Shown here piece by piece: positions 1 to 6,631 of a stretch of 17,739 nucleotides of DNA; positions within the stretch are counted from its first letter, which is position 1, and each line of letters opens with the position of its first letter. The stretch covers positions 1-17,739 of the forward strand of contig URJS01000050.1 of NCBI GenBank assembly GCA_900548205.1, in the 5' to 3' direction. The position numbers and the translations under genes were made by a program. The stretch comes from an uncultured Roseburia sp. GTDB taxonomy: Bacteria > Bacillota > Clostridia > Lachnospirales > Lachnospiraceae. A model generated the notes under the pieces. That model saw nothing but the letters and a program-made list of their open reading frames with translations, was not told where the DNA came from and searched no databases.

Positions 1-14
1 GCAACGTATGTTTG
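1..14 (+). promoter_or_regulatory. Probable LexA (SOS) operator
   Basis: The bases GCAACGTATGTTTG match 12 of 14 positions of the Gram-positive LexA consensus CGAACRNRYGTTYG; only the first two positions differ. The site ends about 30 nt before the start codon of a YneA-like gene, where an SOS operator is expected. In Bacillus subtilis lexA lies divergently next to yneA, so lexA probably sits just left of the window. That neighbour is inferred, not seen. Confidence 0.6.
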
Positions 15-44
15 GATTTATTTGCGTAAGGAGGAGTGTTGAAG

Positions 45-389
45 ATGAAGCACAAAAGATTTCAGGCTGCAATCATACGGAGACAGCAGATTACTATTTT
101 ATTTCTTTTATTTGCAATGATGGGGCTGGTCATTCTGGGGTGTTTACTTTTTGGTTCGATGAAGGCGCAGGCTGCACCCGCAGAACCTGTTTATAAATAT
201 TACACGAGTATCCAAGTCGGACACGGCGATACACTGTGGGAAATTGCAAATGCTCATATGACCCCCGAATATGAGAGTGTTCATGCCTATATGAAGGAGA
301 TTTGCGAAACAAACAATATTGCAGATGATGCGATCCATGCAGGACAATACCTGACGATTCCTTATTATTCCCACGAATACCTAGAATGA
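45..389 (+). CDS. Membrane-anchored LysM protein, YneA-like SOS cell-division suppressor
   Basis: A 114-residue protein with a basic N-terminus, one hydrophobic segment at about residues 16-39, and a LysM-like domain at about 53-108 (VGHGDTLWEIAN near its start, AGQYLTIP at its end). This is the architecture of B. subtilis YneA, which is made during the SOS response and delays septation from the outer face of the membrane. ATG 45 is chosen because AAGGAGG at 28-34 lies 10 nt upstream; GTG 36 and TTG 39 are too close to that ribosome site. The LexA-like box just upstream supports SOS control. YneA-type proteins diverge fast, so a general LysM cell-wall protein remains possible. Confidence 0.7.
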   Translation: MKHKRFQAAIIRRQQITILFLLFAMMGLVILGCLLFGSMKAQAAPAEPVYKYYTSIQVGHGDTLWEIANAHMTPEYESVHAYMKEICETNNIADDAIHAGQYLTIPYYSHEYLE

Positions 390-484
390 TGTAATTGATG
401 TCCACATGCTTTAACAGTATAGCTTTCTCGCATATATCATTTTTATTCACATAAGGACGGCTGCGTTGTCCATACCTCCCAAGG

Positions 485-513
485 TTGTATTTTCTATGAA
501 AATAGGCTATAAT
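485..513 (+). promoter_or_regulatory. Sigma-70-type promoter of the acyltransferase gene
   Basis: TTGTAT at 485-490 and a perfect TATAAT at 508-513 are separated by 17 nt. Transcription would start near 520, ahead of ATG 553. This rules out the longer open frame that begins at 466, because that start would lie upstream of the transcript. Confidence 0.65.
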
Positions 514-552
514 AACAACAGTTTCTTACCAATGGAGGATAATGAAATTCTT

Positions 553-1275
553 ATGATAAAGTTTATCTATGTAATCCTGATGAATCTTTTCCGGGCGCCT
601 TATCTGATTCCCAAAATGCGCAGGGAAGCGGAGCATCCGGAGAAATATTCCGAGGAGGAACGCTACAAGCTTGCCAGACATGTGATCCGCCTTATGAAAT
701 TATCCGGTGGAATTCGGACAAAAGCGTTTGGCATGGAGAATCTTCCCAAAGAGGGCGGTTACATGATGTATCCGAACCATCAGGGAAAATATGACGCACT
801 CGGGATTATTTCCACGCATGTAAAGCCGTGTTCCCTTGTTATGGATAAGGCAAAGTCTAATACAATCCTCGTCCGGGAATTTATTGATCTTGTACAGGGA
901 AAGAGATTAGATAAAAAGGATGTGCGTCAGGCGCTTACGATCATCAATGAGGTTTCCGAGGATGTGAAAGCAGGAAAGCGTTATATTTTATTTCCTGAAG
1001 GGGGATATGAGTTCAATAACCGAAACCGCGTATATGATTTTAAGGCAGGCAGCTTTAAAATTGCCTTAAAGACAAAAGCACCGATTGTTCCGGTAGCTTT
1101 AATTGATTCCTATAAAGTATTTAACAGCTTTTCTTTCGGTCCTGTGACAACACAGGTTCATTATCTGAAACCTATTTTATATGAAGAATACGGACGCTTT
1201 AAGACTCAGGAAATAGCTGCTCTGGTAAAATCCCGCATTGAAAAGAAGATCTATGAAATACTTGCACACAAATAA
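553..1275 (+). CDS. 1-acyl-sn-glycerol-3-phosphate acyltransferase family protein (PlsC-like)
   Basis: The 240-residue protein carries the PlsC-family motifs in order: the catalytic H-x4-D at H76-D81 (NHQGKYD), the substrate-binding FPEGG at 147-151, and VPVALIDS at 179-186. The family moves an acyl chain from acyl-ACP or acyl-CoA to lysophosphatidic acid at the inner face of the membrane, giving phosphatidic acid. A hydrophobic N-terminal stretch would associate it with the membrane. ATG 553 follows GGAGG at 534-538 by 14 nt, a rather long gap; in-frame ATG 532 lacks a ribosome site. It is transcribed alone, and a hairpin lies just after the stop. The exact acyl acceptor cannot be told from sequence. 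Confidence 0.85.
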   Translation: MIKFIYVILMNLFRAPYLIPKMRREAEHPEKYSEEERYKLARHVIRLMKLSGGIRTKAFGMENLPKEGGYMMYPNHQGKYDALGIISTHVKPCSLVMDKAKSNTILVREFIDLVQGKRLDKKDVRQALTIINEVSEDVKAGKRYILFPEGGYEFNNRNRVYDFKAGSFKIALKTKAPIVPVALIDSYKVFNSFSFGPVTTQVHYLKPILYEEYGRFKTQEIAALVKSRIEKKIYEILAHK

Positions 1276-1283
1276 GTCTATCC

Positions 1284-1316
1284 GTTCCGCGTACCTTTTG
1301 GGGAGGTGCGCGGAAC
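1284..1316. terminator. Hairpin between convergent genes, possible bidirectional terminator
   Basis: Arms 1284-1295 (GTTCCGCGTACC) and 1305-1316 (GGTGCGCGGAAC) pair over 12 positions with one T-G wobble, around a 9-nt loop. It lies 8 nt past the acyltransferase stop and 7 nt past the stop of the opposing recombinase gene. Neither side has a good T-run, so termination would be weak or Rho-assisted. Confidence 0.5.
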
Positions 1317-1323
1317 ATGGTCT

Positions 1324-2373
1324 TTATAGTTCTCTTAGCTTTACATACTTCGCAGCGCTGCGCCTTCTGTCATCGTCAAGCGCTGCATAATGCTTTCTTG
1401 TCGTATTTACATCCTTATGTCCCAATACATCTGCTACCAGATAAATATCGCCAGTTTCACGATAGAGTGAGGTGCCGTAGGTACTCCGAAGCTTATGCGG
1501 TGTGATGCGTTTTAGGCTTGTGACAAGCTCGGAATATTTTTTTACTAATTTTTCCACAGATCTTACATGAATGCGGCGATTCTGCAGGGAAAGGAAAAAA
1601 GCATTTACACTTCCGTCCTCTGCCGTAATCTTTTGACGTTCCACCATATAAGCAAGCAGTGCCTCACGCACCTCCTCGCCAAAATATACGACAACCTCTG
1701 CACCGCCTTTTCGATGGATTTTAATGCCGTTATTTCGGAAATCAACATCCTGCATATCAAGTCCGACACATTCAGAAACACGGATACCTGTACCAAGGAG
1801 CAGCGTCATCATTGCAAGATCGCGAGTTTTTGTTTTTTCATGATATTTTTTCTGGCGCTCGGTAAGGTTTTCTCCCGACTCCACCTCATCCAAGAGTCTC
1901 GCGACCTCATCAATATCCAAACGGATAATATTTTTTTCATGAATTTTTGGCATATCAACCTTCACGGCAGGGTCATTTTCGATCAGCTCATTCTTGTAAA
2001 AATAGCGGTAGAAGGAGCGGAGAGAAGCAAGCTTTCGTTTAATGCCTCGCTCATCGTTTGTATGCTCAACACCGTCCTTTTCATAATATTTTAAATAGGA
2101 GAGATATTCCTCAATATCCATTGGTGTGATCTGATCTAGAATTGTAAGCGGAAATTCACGGATTTCCATGCGCTGACAAATGGGATTGACCTCATGAAGA
2201 TATTCAAAAAAACAGCCAATATCGTAAGCATAGGCAAGACGTGTTCTCGATGCAGTTGTCGTCTCAATACCAATAAAAAATTGTTTGCAGAATGGAGGCA
2301 GAATCTCCAGCATTTTTCGCAGCTTTACCTCATTGCGTACATTTACATTTTCATAATATGCTTTTTCTTTCAT
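1324..2373 (-). CDS. Tyrosine recombinase, XerS/XerC-D-like
   Basis: A 349-residue site-specific recombinase with all catalytic residues visible: R198 (GTGIRVSE), K222 (HRKGG), H293 and R296 (TPHKLRST), H319 (LGHKD) and nucleophile Y329 (RKHYAALD). The N-terminal core-binding (SAM-like) domain covers about 25-130. Length and wording resemble streptococcal XerS, the single recombinase that resolves chromosome dimers at a dif-type site, more than phage integrases. No phage or conjugative genes lie nearby, which favours a housekeeping role. ATG 2373 is chosen: AAAGGGA lies 7 nt upstream, whereas the upstream ATG at 2403 overlaps the promoter -10 box. Its target site is not visible here. Confidence 0.85.
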   Translation of the reverse strand: MKEKAYYENVNVRNEVKLRKMLEILPPFCKQFFIGIETTTASRTRLAYAYDIGCFFEYLHEVNPICQRMEIREFPLTILDQITPMDIEEYLSYLKYYEKDGVEHTNDERGIKRKLASLRSFYRYFYKNELIENDPAVKVDMPKIHEKNIIRLDIDEVARLLDEVESGENLTERQKKYHEKTKTRDLAMMTLLLGTGIRVSECVGLDMQDVDFRNNGIKIHRKGGAEVVVYFGEEVREALLAYMVERQKITAEDGSVNAFFLSLQNRRIHVRSVEKLVKKYSELVTSLKRITPHKLRSTYGTSLYRETGDIYLVADVLGHKDVNTTRKHYAALDDDRRRSAAKYVKLREL

Positions 2374-2401
2374 AAATCGTTCCCTTTCTCTATGTATTCT
2401 C

Positions 2402-2431
2402 ATTATACAATAATCCGACTTGTTTTTACAA
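2402..2431 (-). promoter_or_regulatory. Promoter of the tyrosine recombinase gene
   Basis: On the minus strand, TTGTAA (2431-2426) and a perfect TATAAT (2407-2402) are separated by 18 nt. The start codon at 2373 lies about 29 nt after the -10 box, giving a short leader. The -35 lies inside a 7-bp inverted repeat. Confidence 0.65.
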
Positions 2432-2434
2432 GTC
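2417..2434. repeat. Inverted repeat over the recombinase -35 box, possible operator
   Basis: GACTTGT (2417-2423) and ACAAGTC (2428-2434) form a perfect 7-bp inverted repeat around TTTT. It overlaps the -35 hexamer of the minus-strand recombinase promoter, where a bound protein would block RNA polymerase. The regulator is unknown. Confidence 0.45.
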
Positions 2435-2486
2435 TGCCAAATACTTCCCGTTCATACCATAGGGAATTTTATAAAAAGAAGAATAC

Positions 2487-2505
2487 CACAGACGTTTCGT
2501 CTGTG
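2487..2505. repeat. Inverted repeat between divergent recombinase and dtd genes
   Basis: CACAGACG (2487-2494) and CGTCTGTG (2498-2505) pair perfectly around TTT. On the minus strand the hairpin is followed by a T-rich but interrupted stretch, so it could be a terminator shielding the recombinase gene from leftward transcription. It could also be an operator or part of the dtd leader. Confidence 0.4.
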
Positions 2506-2591
2506 ATACAATAAGAAACAGGTGAAAGTCTATCACCGAATTACTTTACCAATAAAACTGATAGAAAAATTGAGATAGGAGAACTGATATA

Positions 2592-3041
2592 ATGAGATTT
2601 GTAGTGCAACGTGCATGTTCCGCCTCATGTACCGTAGAAAATAACATCACAGGTCAAATCGAACATGGATTCGTCGTGCTTATCGGCATAGAAGATTCTG
2701 ATACCAACGAAATTGCGGATAAAATGGTCAAAAAATTAGTTGGTTTACGGATTTTTGAGGATTCATCCGGAAAAACAAATTTATCACTGGCAGATGTTGG
2801 CGGCGGCTTATTATTGATTTCTCAATTTACCTTATATGCAGACTGCAAAAAAGGTTATCGACCTTCGTTTATCCGTGCCGGAAAGCCTGATTTTGCAAAT
2901 GAGCTTTATCAATATATCATTGACGAATGCAAAAAAACAGTTTCATTAGTTGAAACAGGAATCTTTGGCGCAGATATGAAAATTGAACTGATCAATGACG
3001 GACCGTTTACAATCCTTTTAGATTCCGAAGAAATTTGCTGA
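2592..3041 (+). CDS. dtd: D-aminoacyl-tRNA deacylase
   Basis: The 149-residue length is typical of Dtd. Both signature motifs are present: SQFTLYAD at 77-84, followed by the KKGYRPSF stretch, and NDGP at 135-138, which supplies the Gly-Pro pair that faces the active site across the dimer. The enzyme hydrolyses D-amino acids mischarged on tRNA, such as D-Tyr-tRNA, in the cytoplasm. ATG 2592 follows AGGAG by 10 nt. The gene appears monocistronic and diverges from the recombinase gene. No convincing promoter is visible: the TATAAT at 2588-2593 overlaps the start codon and is probably chance. Confidence 0.93.
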   Translation: MRFVVQRACSASCTVENNITGQIEHGFVVLIGIEDSDTNEIADKMVKKLVGLRIFEDSSGKTNLSLADVGGGLLLISQFTLYADCKKGYRPSFIRAGKPDFANELYQYIIDECKKTVSLVETGIFGADMKIELINDGPFTILLDSEEIC

Positions 3042-3055
3042 GATACTTTTGATTC

Positions 3056-3092
3056 ACATAAACTTGGCTCGCGAAGCGTGTCGCTCGGTGTT
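3056..3092 (+). repeat. Dispersed intergenic repeat, copy A
   Basis: This 37-nt stretch begins 15 nt after the dtd stop. It matches the reverse complement of 10467-10503 at 32 of 37 positions without gaps, including an identical 16-nt core (TGGCTCGCGAAGCGTG). Both copies lie downstream of a gene in the same orientation relative to transcription. It has no clear stem-loop and no coding potential. Confidence 0.6.
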
Positions 3093-3139
3093 TTAGAATA
3101 GAGCGTGGCAAATAGTATTTGTCAGAGACTTTATATATT

Positions 3140-3167
3140 TATTCGCAAAACACAAGTTTAACGAATA
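3140..3167. repeat. Imperfect hairpin in the dtd-kinase gap
   Basis: TATTCG (3140-3145) and CGAATA (3162-3167) are inverted, with a second inner pair AAAC (3148-3151) / GTTT (3156-3159). The two helices are separated by a 2x2 internal loop. It may be part of the 3' end of dtd transcripts or a remnant of a mobile sequence. Confidence 0.35.
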
Positions 3168-3178
3168 GTTATGTCTAT

Positions 3179-3235
3179 TTTTATATGTCCCCATTAGAAA
3201 TGCCTTTTTAGGGTTCCAAACAGGGACATATAAAA
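3179..3235. repeat. 57-bp element with perfect 13-bp terminal inverted repeats
   Basis: TTTTATATGTCCC (3179-3191) and GGGACATATAAAA (3223-3235) are perfect inverted repeats around a 31-nt centre. The structure fits either a large RNA hairpin between convergent genes or a very small insertion-sequence-derived element (MITE-like). No clear target-site duplication flanks it, and there is no T-run beyond the left-hand arm. Together with copy A of the repeat, it shows that the gap collects repetitive sequence. Confidence 0.5.
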
Positions 3236-3276
3236 CACGCAAACGCATACTTCAATATAAGTCGTATTTTAATGTT

Positions 3277-3955
3277 TTAATGCTTTTTTGCATCCATAAG
3301 CTCACGGAATTTTAGGATCATATCGACACAGCCATCAATCCCAAGCTTGCCGGAGTCCAGCGTCAAATGATAGCTGTTAGCGTCTCCCCATTTTTTGCTG
3401 GTGTAATAATTATAATAGCTGGCACGTTGTTTATCTTGCTTTAAGATATGATCGCGTGCCTTATTCTCAGTTGTATTTCCGTCTTTAGAAACTCTTTTTA
3501 CCCGGGGTATTGGTATTTATAATAAACACTGTCTGTCACTACAAAAATTAAAAAACGATATCTGCGTGAATGAAAACATTGATGCAGTCCGGATTATCTG
3601 CCAGTGCATAATCGGAGCATCTGCCGACGATCACACAAGCTTCGCGTTCCGCGATCCGCTTGATCGCATCAAACTGTGCCAGAAAAATTTTATGATTCAG
3701 AGGCATATCTAAAAATGGCGTCGAGCTATAGCCGTTCATGGAATATGTATCCATGACCAGTGAATATAAAAAACTGCTGGTCGGTCTTTCATCATGATTT
3801 TCAAAAATTTCCTGACAAAAACCGCTTTCCTTCGCCGCCTGCTGCAGAAGCTCCTTATCATATAGCTTAACACCAAGCCTCTCTGCAAGCTTCTCTCCTA
3901 CCTCTCGTCCACCGCTGCCAAATTCACGTCCAATGGTATAAATTTTATTGCCCAT
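3277..3955 (-). pseudogene. Cytidylate-kinase-like family protein, broken by a 46-bp insertion
   Basis: The N-terminal 135 codons (3955-3551) encode a P-loop nucleotide kinase start, TIGREFGSGGREVGEKLAERL, reading up to NVFIHADIVF, where a stop follows. Minus-strand translation from 3504 to the TAA at 3277-3279 continues the same protein in another frame: RVKRVSKDGNTTENKAR, then RASYYNYY, KKWGDA and LDSGKLGIDG, all typical of the C-terminus of this family. Removing 3505-3550 rejoins the parts into a 210-residue frame of normal family length. ATG 3955 follows AAGGGA. The intact protein would be a cytidylate-kinase-like NMP kinase; its true substrate is unknown. The shorter 5' frame lacks the C-terminal CoaE/CMK-type lid and base region and is unlikely to be active. 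Confidence 0.85.
3505..3550. other. 46-bp insertion disrupting the kinase-like gene
   Basis: The two halves of the kinase frame meet exactly when 3505-3550 is removed (TTT codon at 3553-3551 joined to CGG at 3504-3502), and no residue seems missing from the family pattern. The inserted DNA is AT-rich, supplies an immediate stop codon and shifts the frame. It has no obvious terminal inverted repeat or target duplication and no second copy in the window. Its origin is unknown. Confidence 0.7.
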
Positions 3956-3988
3956 CACAATCCCTTCTTTCCTACATTCTGTATCATT

Positions 3989-4017
3989 ATTATAATACAT
4001 TTTCCTGCAAATGAAAA
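3989..4017 (-). promoter_or_regulatory. Promoter of the kinase-like pseudogene
   Basis: On the minus strand, TTTTCA (4017-4012) and a perfect TATAAT (3994-3989) are separated by 17 nt. The start codon at 3955 lies about 34 nt further on. It sits in the short gap after the pseudouridine synthase stop, so the kinase gene may have had its own promoter as well as read-through from the operon upstream. Confidence 0.55.
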
Positions 4018-4033
4018 GAAAGAATTGAAATTA

Positions 4034-4963
4034 TCACATATTTCTTAAATCTCTTAGTATTTTCTCAAAATATTCAGGCAAAGGCGCAGTTATCTCCAGA
4101 TACTCCCCCGTTGAGGGATGTAAAAAGCCAATCGTCATTGCATGAAGTGTCTGCCCACAAAGCTTGTAGGGACTTTTTCCATTGGAATAGAGCTTATCTC
4201 CAAGCAGAGGATGACCGATCGAAGCCATATGCACGCGTATTTGGTGTGTTCTTCCTGTTTCAAGTTCAAATTCCATATAGGTATAATTTGTAAACCGCTC
4301 CAGCACACGATAATGGGTAACGGCGCATTTACCGTTTTTCTCATTGATCGCCATTTTTTTTCGCTCGATGGGATGTCTGCCGATCGGCGCGTCAACTTTG
4401 CCGCAATCATCCTTCACCCGTCCGTATACGATTCCTCTGTATTTTCGTGTGACAGAATGTGCTTTGATCTGCGCGGCAATGCAAACATGGCTCTCATCAT
4501 TTTTGCAAACGATCAGGGAGCCTGTCGTATCCATATCAATCCGATGTACGATCCCCGGACGAATCTCACCATTAATTCCGGAGAGACTGTCGCGGCAGTG
4601 ATACATGACTGCGTTGACAAGCGTACCCCCGGAATGTCCGGCAGAGGGATGGACGACCATTCCCTTCGGTTTATTTACAATTAAAACATCCTCATCCTCA
4701 TATAAAATATCAAGCGGAATATTCTCAGGAAGAATCGGCGTTTCCACCGCGTCAGGTATTTCTACCGTAATAAGTTCATCTGCCCTTAACCGATAATTTG
4801 CTTTCCGGGTGACATCATTGACACGAACATGACCGTCCTTGATTAATTTTTGAAAAAAAGAGCGTGACAAACCGGAGCCTGTCTGTTCAAAAAGCAGTCC
4901 CAAATATTTGTCCAGACGCTCTCCCTCATACTCTGCCCCCACTTCAAACTGTTCGCTGTTCAT
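4034..4963 (-). CDS. RluA/RluD-family 23S rRNA pseudouridine synthase
   Basis: A 309-residue protein with an N-terminal S4 RNA-binding domain (about 14-70, including RLDKYL and RVNDVTRKANYRL) and a catalytic domain with the family signature HRIDMDTTG at 140-148; D143 is the catalytic aspartate. The later RKYRGIVYGRV and GRTHQIRVHMASIGHPLLGD motifs are also typical. These enzymes isomerise uridines in large-subunit rRNA; RluD itself modifies the helix 69 region. The product position cannot be told by eye, and B. subtilis YlyB is the likely counterpart. Its ATG overlaps the TGA of lspA (ATGA), so translation is probably coupled. It is the last gene of the operon. Confidence 0.92.
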   Translation of the reverse strand: MNSEQFEVGAEYEGERLDKYLGLLFEQTGSGLSRSFFQKLIKDGHVRVNDVTRKANYRLRADELITVEIPDAVETPILPENIPLDILYEDEDVLIVNKPKGMVVHPSAGHSGGTLVNAVMYHCRDSLSGINGEIRPGIVHRIDMDTTGSLIVCKNDESHVCIAAQIKAHSVTRKYRGIVYGRVKDDCGKVDAPIGRHPIERKKMAINEKNGKCAVTHYRVLERFTNYTYMEFELETGRTHQIRVHMASIGHPLLGDKLYSNGKSPYKLCGQTLHAMTIGFLHPSTGEYLEITAPLPEYFEKILRDLRNM

Positions 4964-5487
4964 GCCTCCTCCTTTTTCTTAGAAGGGAAGATGCGCTCAA
5001 AATCAGATTCCTTATAATAGAAAAGACCAAGCACGATCAAGAGAATCGCAGCAACTGTCACATAAATATCTGCCATATTAAAAATGGGGAAATCAATCAG
5101 GCAAAAATAGAAAAAATCAACAACGTAGCCCTGTGTCAGTCGGTCGATGTAATTTCCGATCGCACCCGCAAAAAATAAAATGGCAGCCACATGCAGCCAG
5201 AAAAAACGCCGCTCATTCGGCAGCCTGAACAGATAAAAATAAATGATCAAAAGCGTGACCACAGTCGTTAAAATAAGAAAAAGCATCTGCTTTTCCTGCA
5301 AGATACCAAAAGCGGCTCCGCGGTTTTCGAGATAACGAAGCTCAAATACACTCTCCCACAGAACAATGGATTCCTGTCCCTTTAAATGGGCGACTGCAAG
5401 ATTTTTTGTAAATTGATCGAGAAAAATAAGAACTGCTGATACCAAGAAACCAATCAGCCCTTTACAAATTCCGGAACATGTACGCAT
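4960..5487 (-). CDS. lspA: Lipoprotein signal peptidase (signal peptidase II)
   Basis: A 175-residue membrane protein with four hydrophobic segments. The two catalytic aspartates lie in the conserved contexts GNYIDRLTQGYVVDF and FNMADIYVTVAA; the NRGAAFGI motif of the family is also present. LspA cleaves the signal peptide of prolipoproteins just before the lipidated cysteine. ATG 5487 follows AAGGGGAG by about 8 nt; earlier in-frame ATGs overlap the end of aroB and lack a ribosome site. Its stop overlaps the start of the pseudouridine synthase, a pairing common in Firmicutes. The lipoprotein carboxypeptidase in this window would be one possible substrate. Confidence 0.93.
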   Translation of the reverse strand: MRTCSGICKGLIGFLVSAVLIFLDQFTKNLAVAHLKGQESIVLWESVFELRYLENRGAAFGILQEKQMLFLILTTVVTLLIIYFYLFRLPNERRFFWLHVAAILFFAGAIGNYIDRLTQGYVVDFFYFCLIDFPIFNMADIYVTVAAILLIVLGLFYYKESDFERIFPSKKKEEA

Positions 5488-5512
5488 AAAATCTGCTCCC
5501 CTTTCTTTCTTC

Positions 5513-6616
5513 TTACACATCCTCCAAGCGGCATATATAGGAGATCCCATCTAAGAGCTGTTCGTCCGTCAAACCACGCGCAATATACGCCTCTCCGGGC
5601 TTTCTCAATAAAATAAATTGAATCTGCCCGCCCGCCATCTTCTTGTCAGACTTTGTCGCAGCAAGAATCTCCGTTGGTTCTATACCGCCGACAGAGGTTT
5701 CAAAGCCAAAAGAAATCAGACAGTCTTTTATCTCCTTTAGCGCCGTTTCATCTATATTTCCCGTCTTCATGGAAAGATAAGCTGCCGACATCATACCAAG
5801 CCCCACACACGCACCATGCGAAAGAGAAAAATCGCAGAGCTTTTCCACTGCATGGCCAATCGTATGTCCGAAATTTAAAAGAGCACGTTCTCCCTTCTCT
5901 TTTGGATCCTGCTCTACGACCTCACGCTTGATCAGACAGCTTCGCGCAACCATTTCCTCCATAGTGGGAAGATCTCTTTCCAAAATCGCGCTGCGATTTT
6001 CCTTCAGCCACGCAAAATAAGAAGCGTCACGGATCAGTCCATGCTTGATAATTTCACCCATTCCAGAAATAATCTCACGGTCTGGCAATGACGTTAAAAC
6101 AGAAGAATTGATATAAACAAGTCTCGGCTGATAAAAAGCGCCGACCATATTTTTATACTGCATAAAATCAACGCCTGTTTTTCCGCCAATACTGCTGTCT
6201 ACCTGTGCTAACAGTGTAGTCGGCACCTGAATAAAATCAATTCCCCGCAGATAAGTGGCGGCGGTAAAGCCTGTGAGATCACCAACAACGCCTCCGCCCA
6301 GAGCAAGCAGCAAATCTCCCCGTTCCAAACGATGCTTGATCAAAAATTCATAGAGGCCTTCCACAGTCGTCAGATTTTTATGGCGCTCTCCCGCCGCAAA
6401 GGTATATAGCGCCACAAAATCAAATGCTTCCTGCAGACATGCCTTCACCTGCGCGCCATAATATGTTCCCACATTGGAATCAGTCACAATACAAATCTTT
6501 CGTGTACGTTCATAGCCAAGCTTTATCAGCTGTGTACTCAATTCACAAAAATCATCAGTCAGTCTGATACAGTAGATTTCTCTGTCATCCTCTCTGACGG
6601 AAATTGTCTTTGCCAT
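5513..6616 (-). CDS. aroB: 3-dehydroquinate synthase
   Basis: A 367-residue enzyme of the shikimate pathway that turns DAHP into 3-dehydroquinate, using NAD and a divalent metal. Clear family motifs are GGGVVGD at 107-113 (NAD binding), PTTLLAQVDSSIGGKTG at 132-148, and the metal-ligand region FGHTIGHAVE. Length is normal. ATG 6616 is preferred over TTG 6622 because AAGGGA lies about 8 nt upstream of the ATG. It sits 15 nt after the YlmH-type gene and 25 nt before lspA. Placement of an aromatic-biosynthesis gene inside a division and lipoprotein operon is unusual in textbook order, and probably reflects shared growth-linked transcription. Confidence 0.95.
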   Translation of the reverse strand: MAKTISVREDDREIYCIRLTDDFCELSTQLIKLGYERTRKICIVTDSNVGTYYGAQVKACLQEAFDFVALYTFAAGERHKNLTTVEGLYEFLIKHRLERGDLLLALGGGVVGDLTGFTAATYLRGIDFIQVPTTLLAQVDSSIGGKTGVDFMQYKNMVGAFYQPRLVYINSSVLTSLPDREIISGMGEIIKHGLIRDASYFAWLKENRSAILERDLPTMEEMVARSCLIKREVVEQDPKEKGERALLNFGHTIGHAVEKLCDFSLSHGACVGLGMMSAAYLSMKTGNIDETALKEIKDCLISFGFETSVGGIEPTEILAATKSDKKMAGGQIQFILLRKPGEAYIARGLTDEQLLDGISYICRLEDV

Positions 6617-6631
6617 AAGCAATATCCCTTC

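Noticed and set aside
466..552. Longer N-terminal start for the acyltransferase
   Set aside because: A good promoter (TTGTAT-17-TATAAT) lies inside this stretch, and the added residues do not resemble the PlsC family; ATG 553 is the better start.
1324..2373. Integrase of a prophage or integrative element
   Set aside because: No phage, relaxase or excisionase genes and no att-like direct repeats were seen nearby, and the protein resembles housekeeping Xer recombinases.
3048..3250. CRISPR array or tRNA/ncRNA gene in the repeat-rich gap
   Set aside because: Repeats are single inverted pairs rather than regularly spaced direct repeats, and no cloverleaf or known RNA family pattern was found.
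3505..3550. Translational bypassing (ribosome hop) over the 46-bp insertion
   Set aside because: The codon before the gap (TTT) and the codon before the landing site (CCC) do not match, as hopping would need, and no supporting stem-loop is evident. Gene inactivation is simpler.
4142..4684. A 180-residue open frame opposite the pseudouridine synthase gene
   Set aside because: It is antisense to a clear conserved enzyme and has no ribosome site or recognisable domain.
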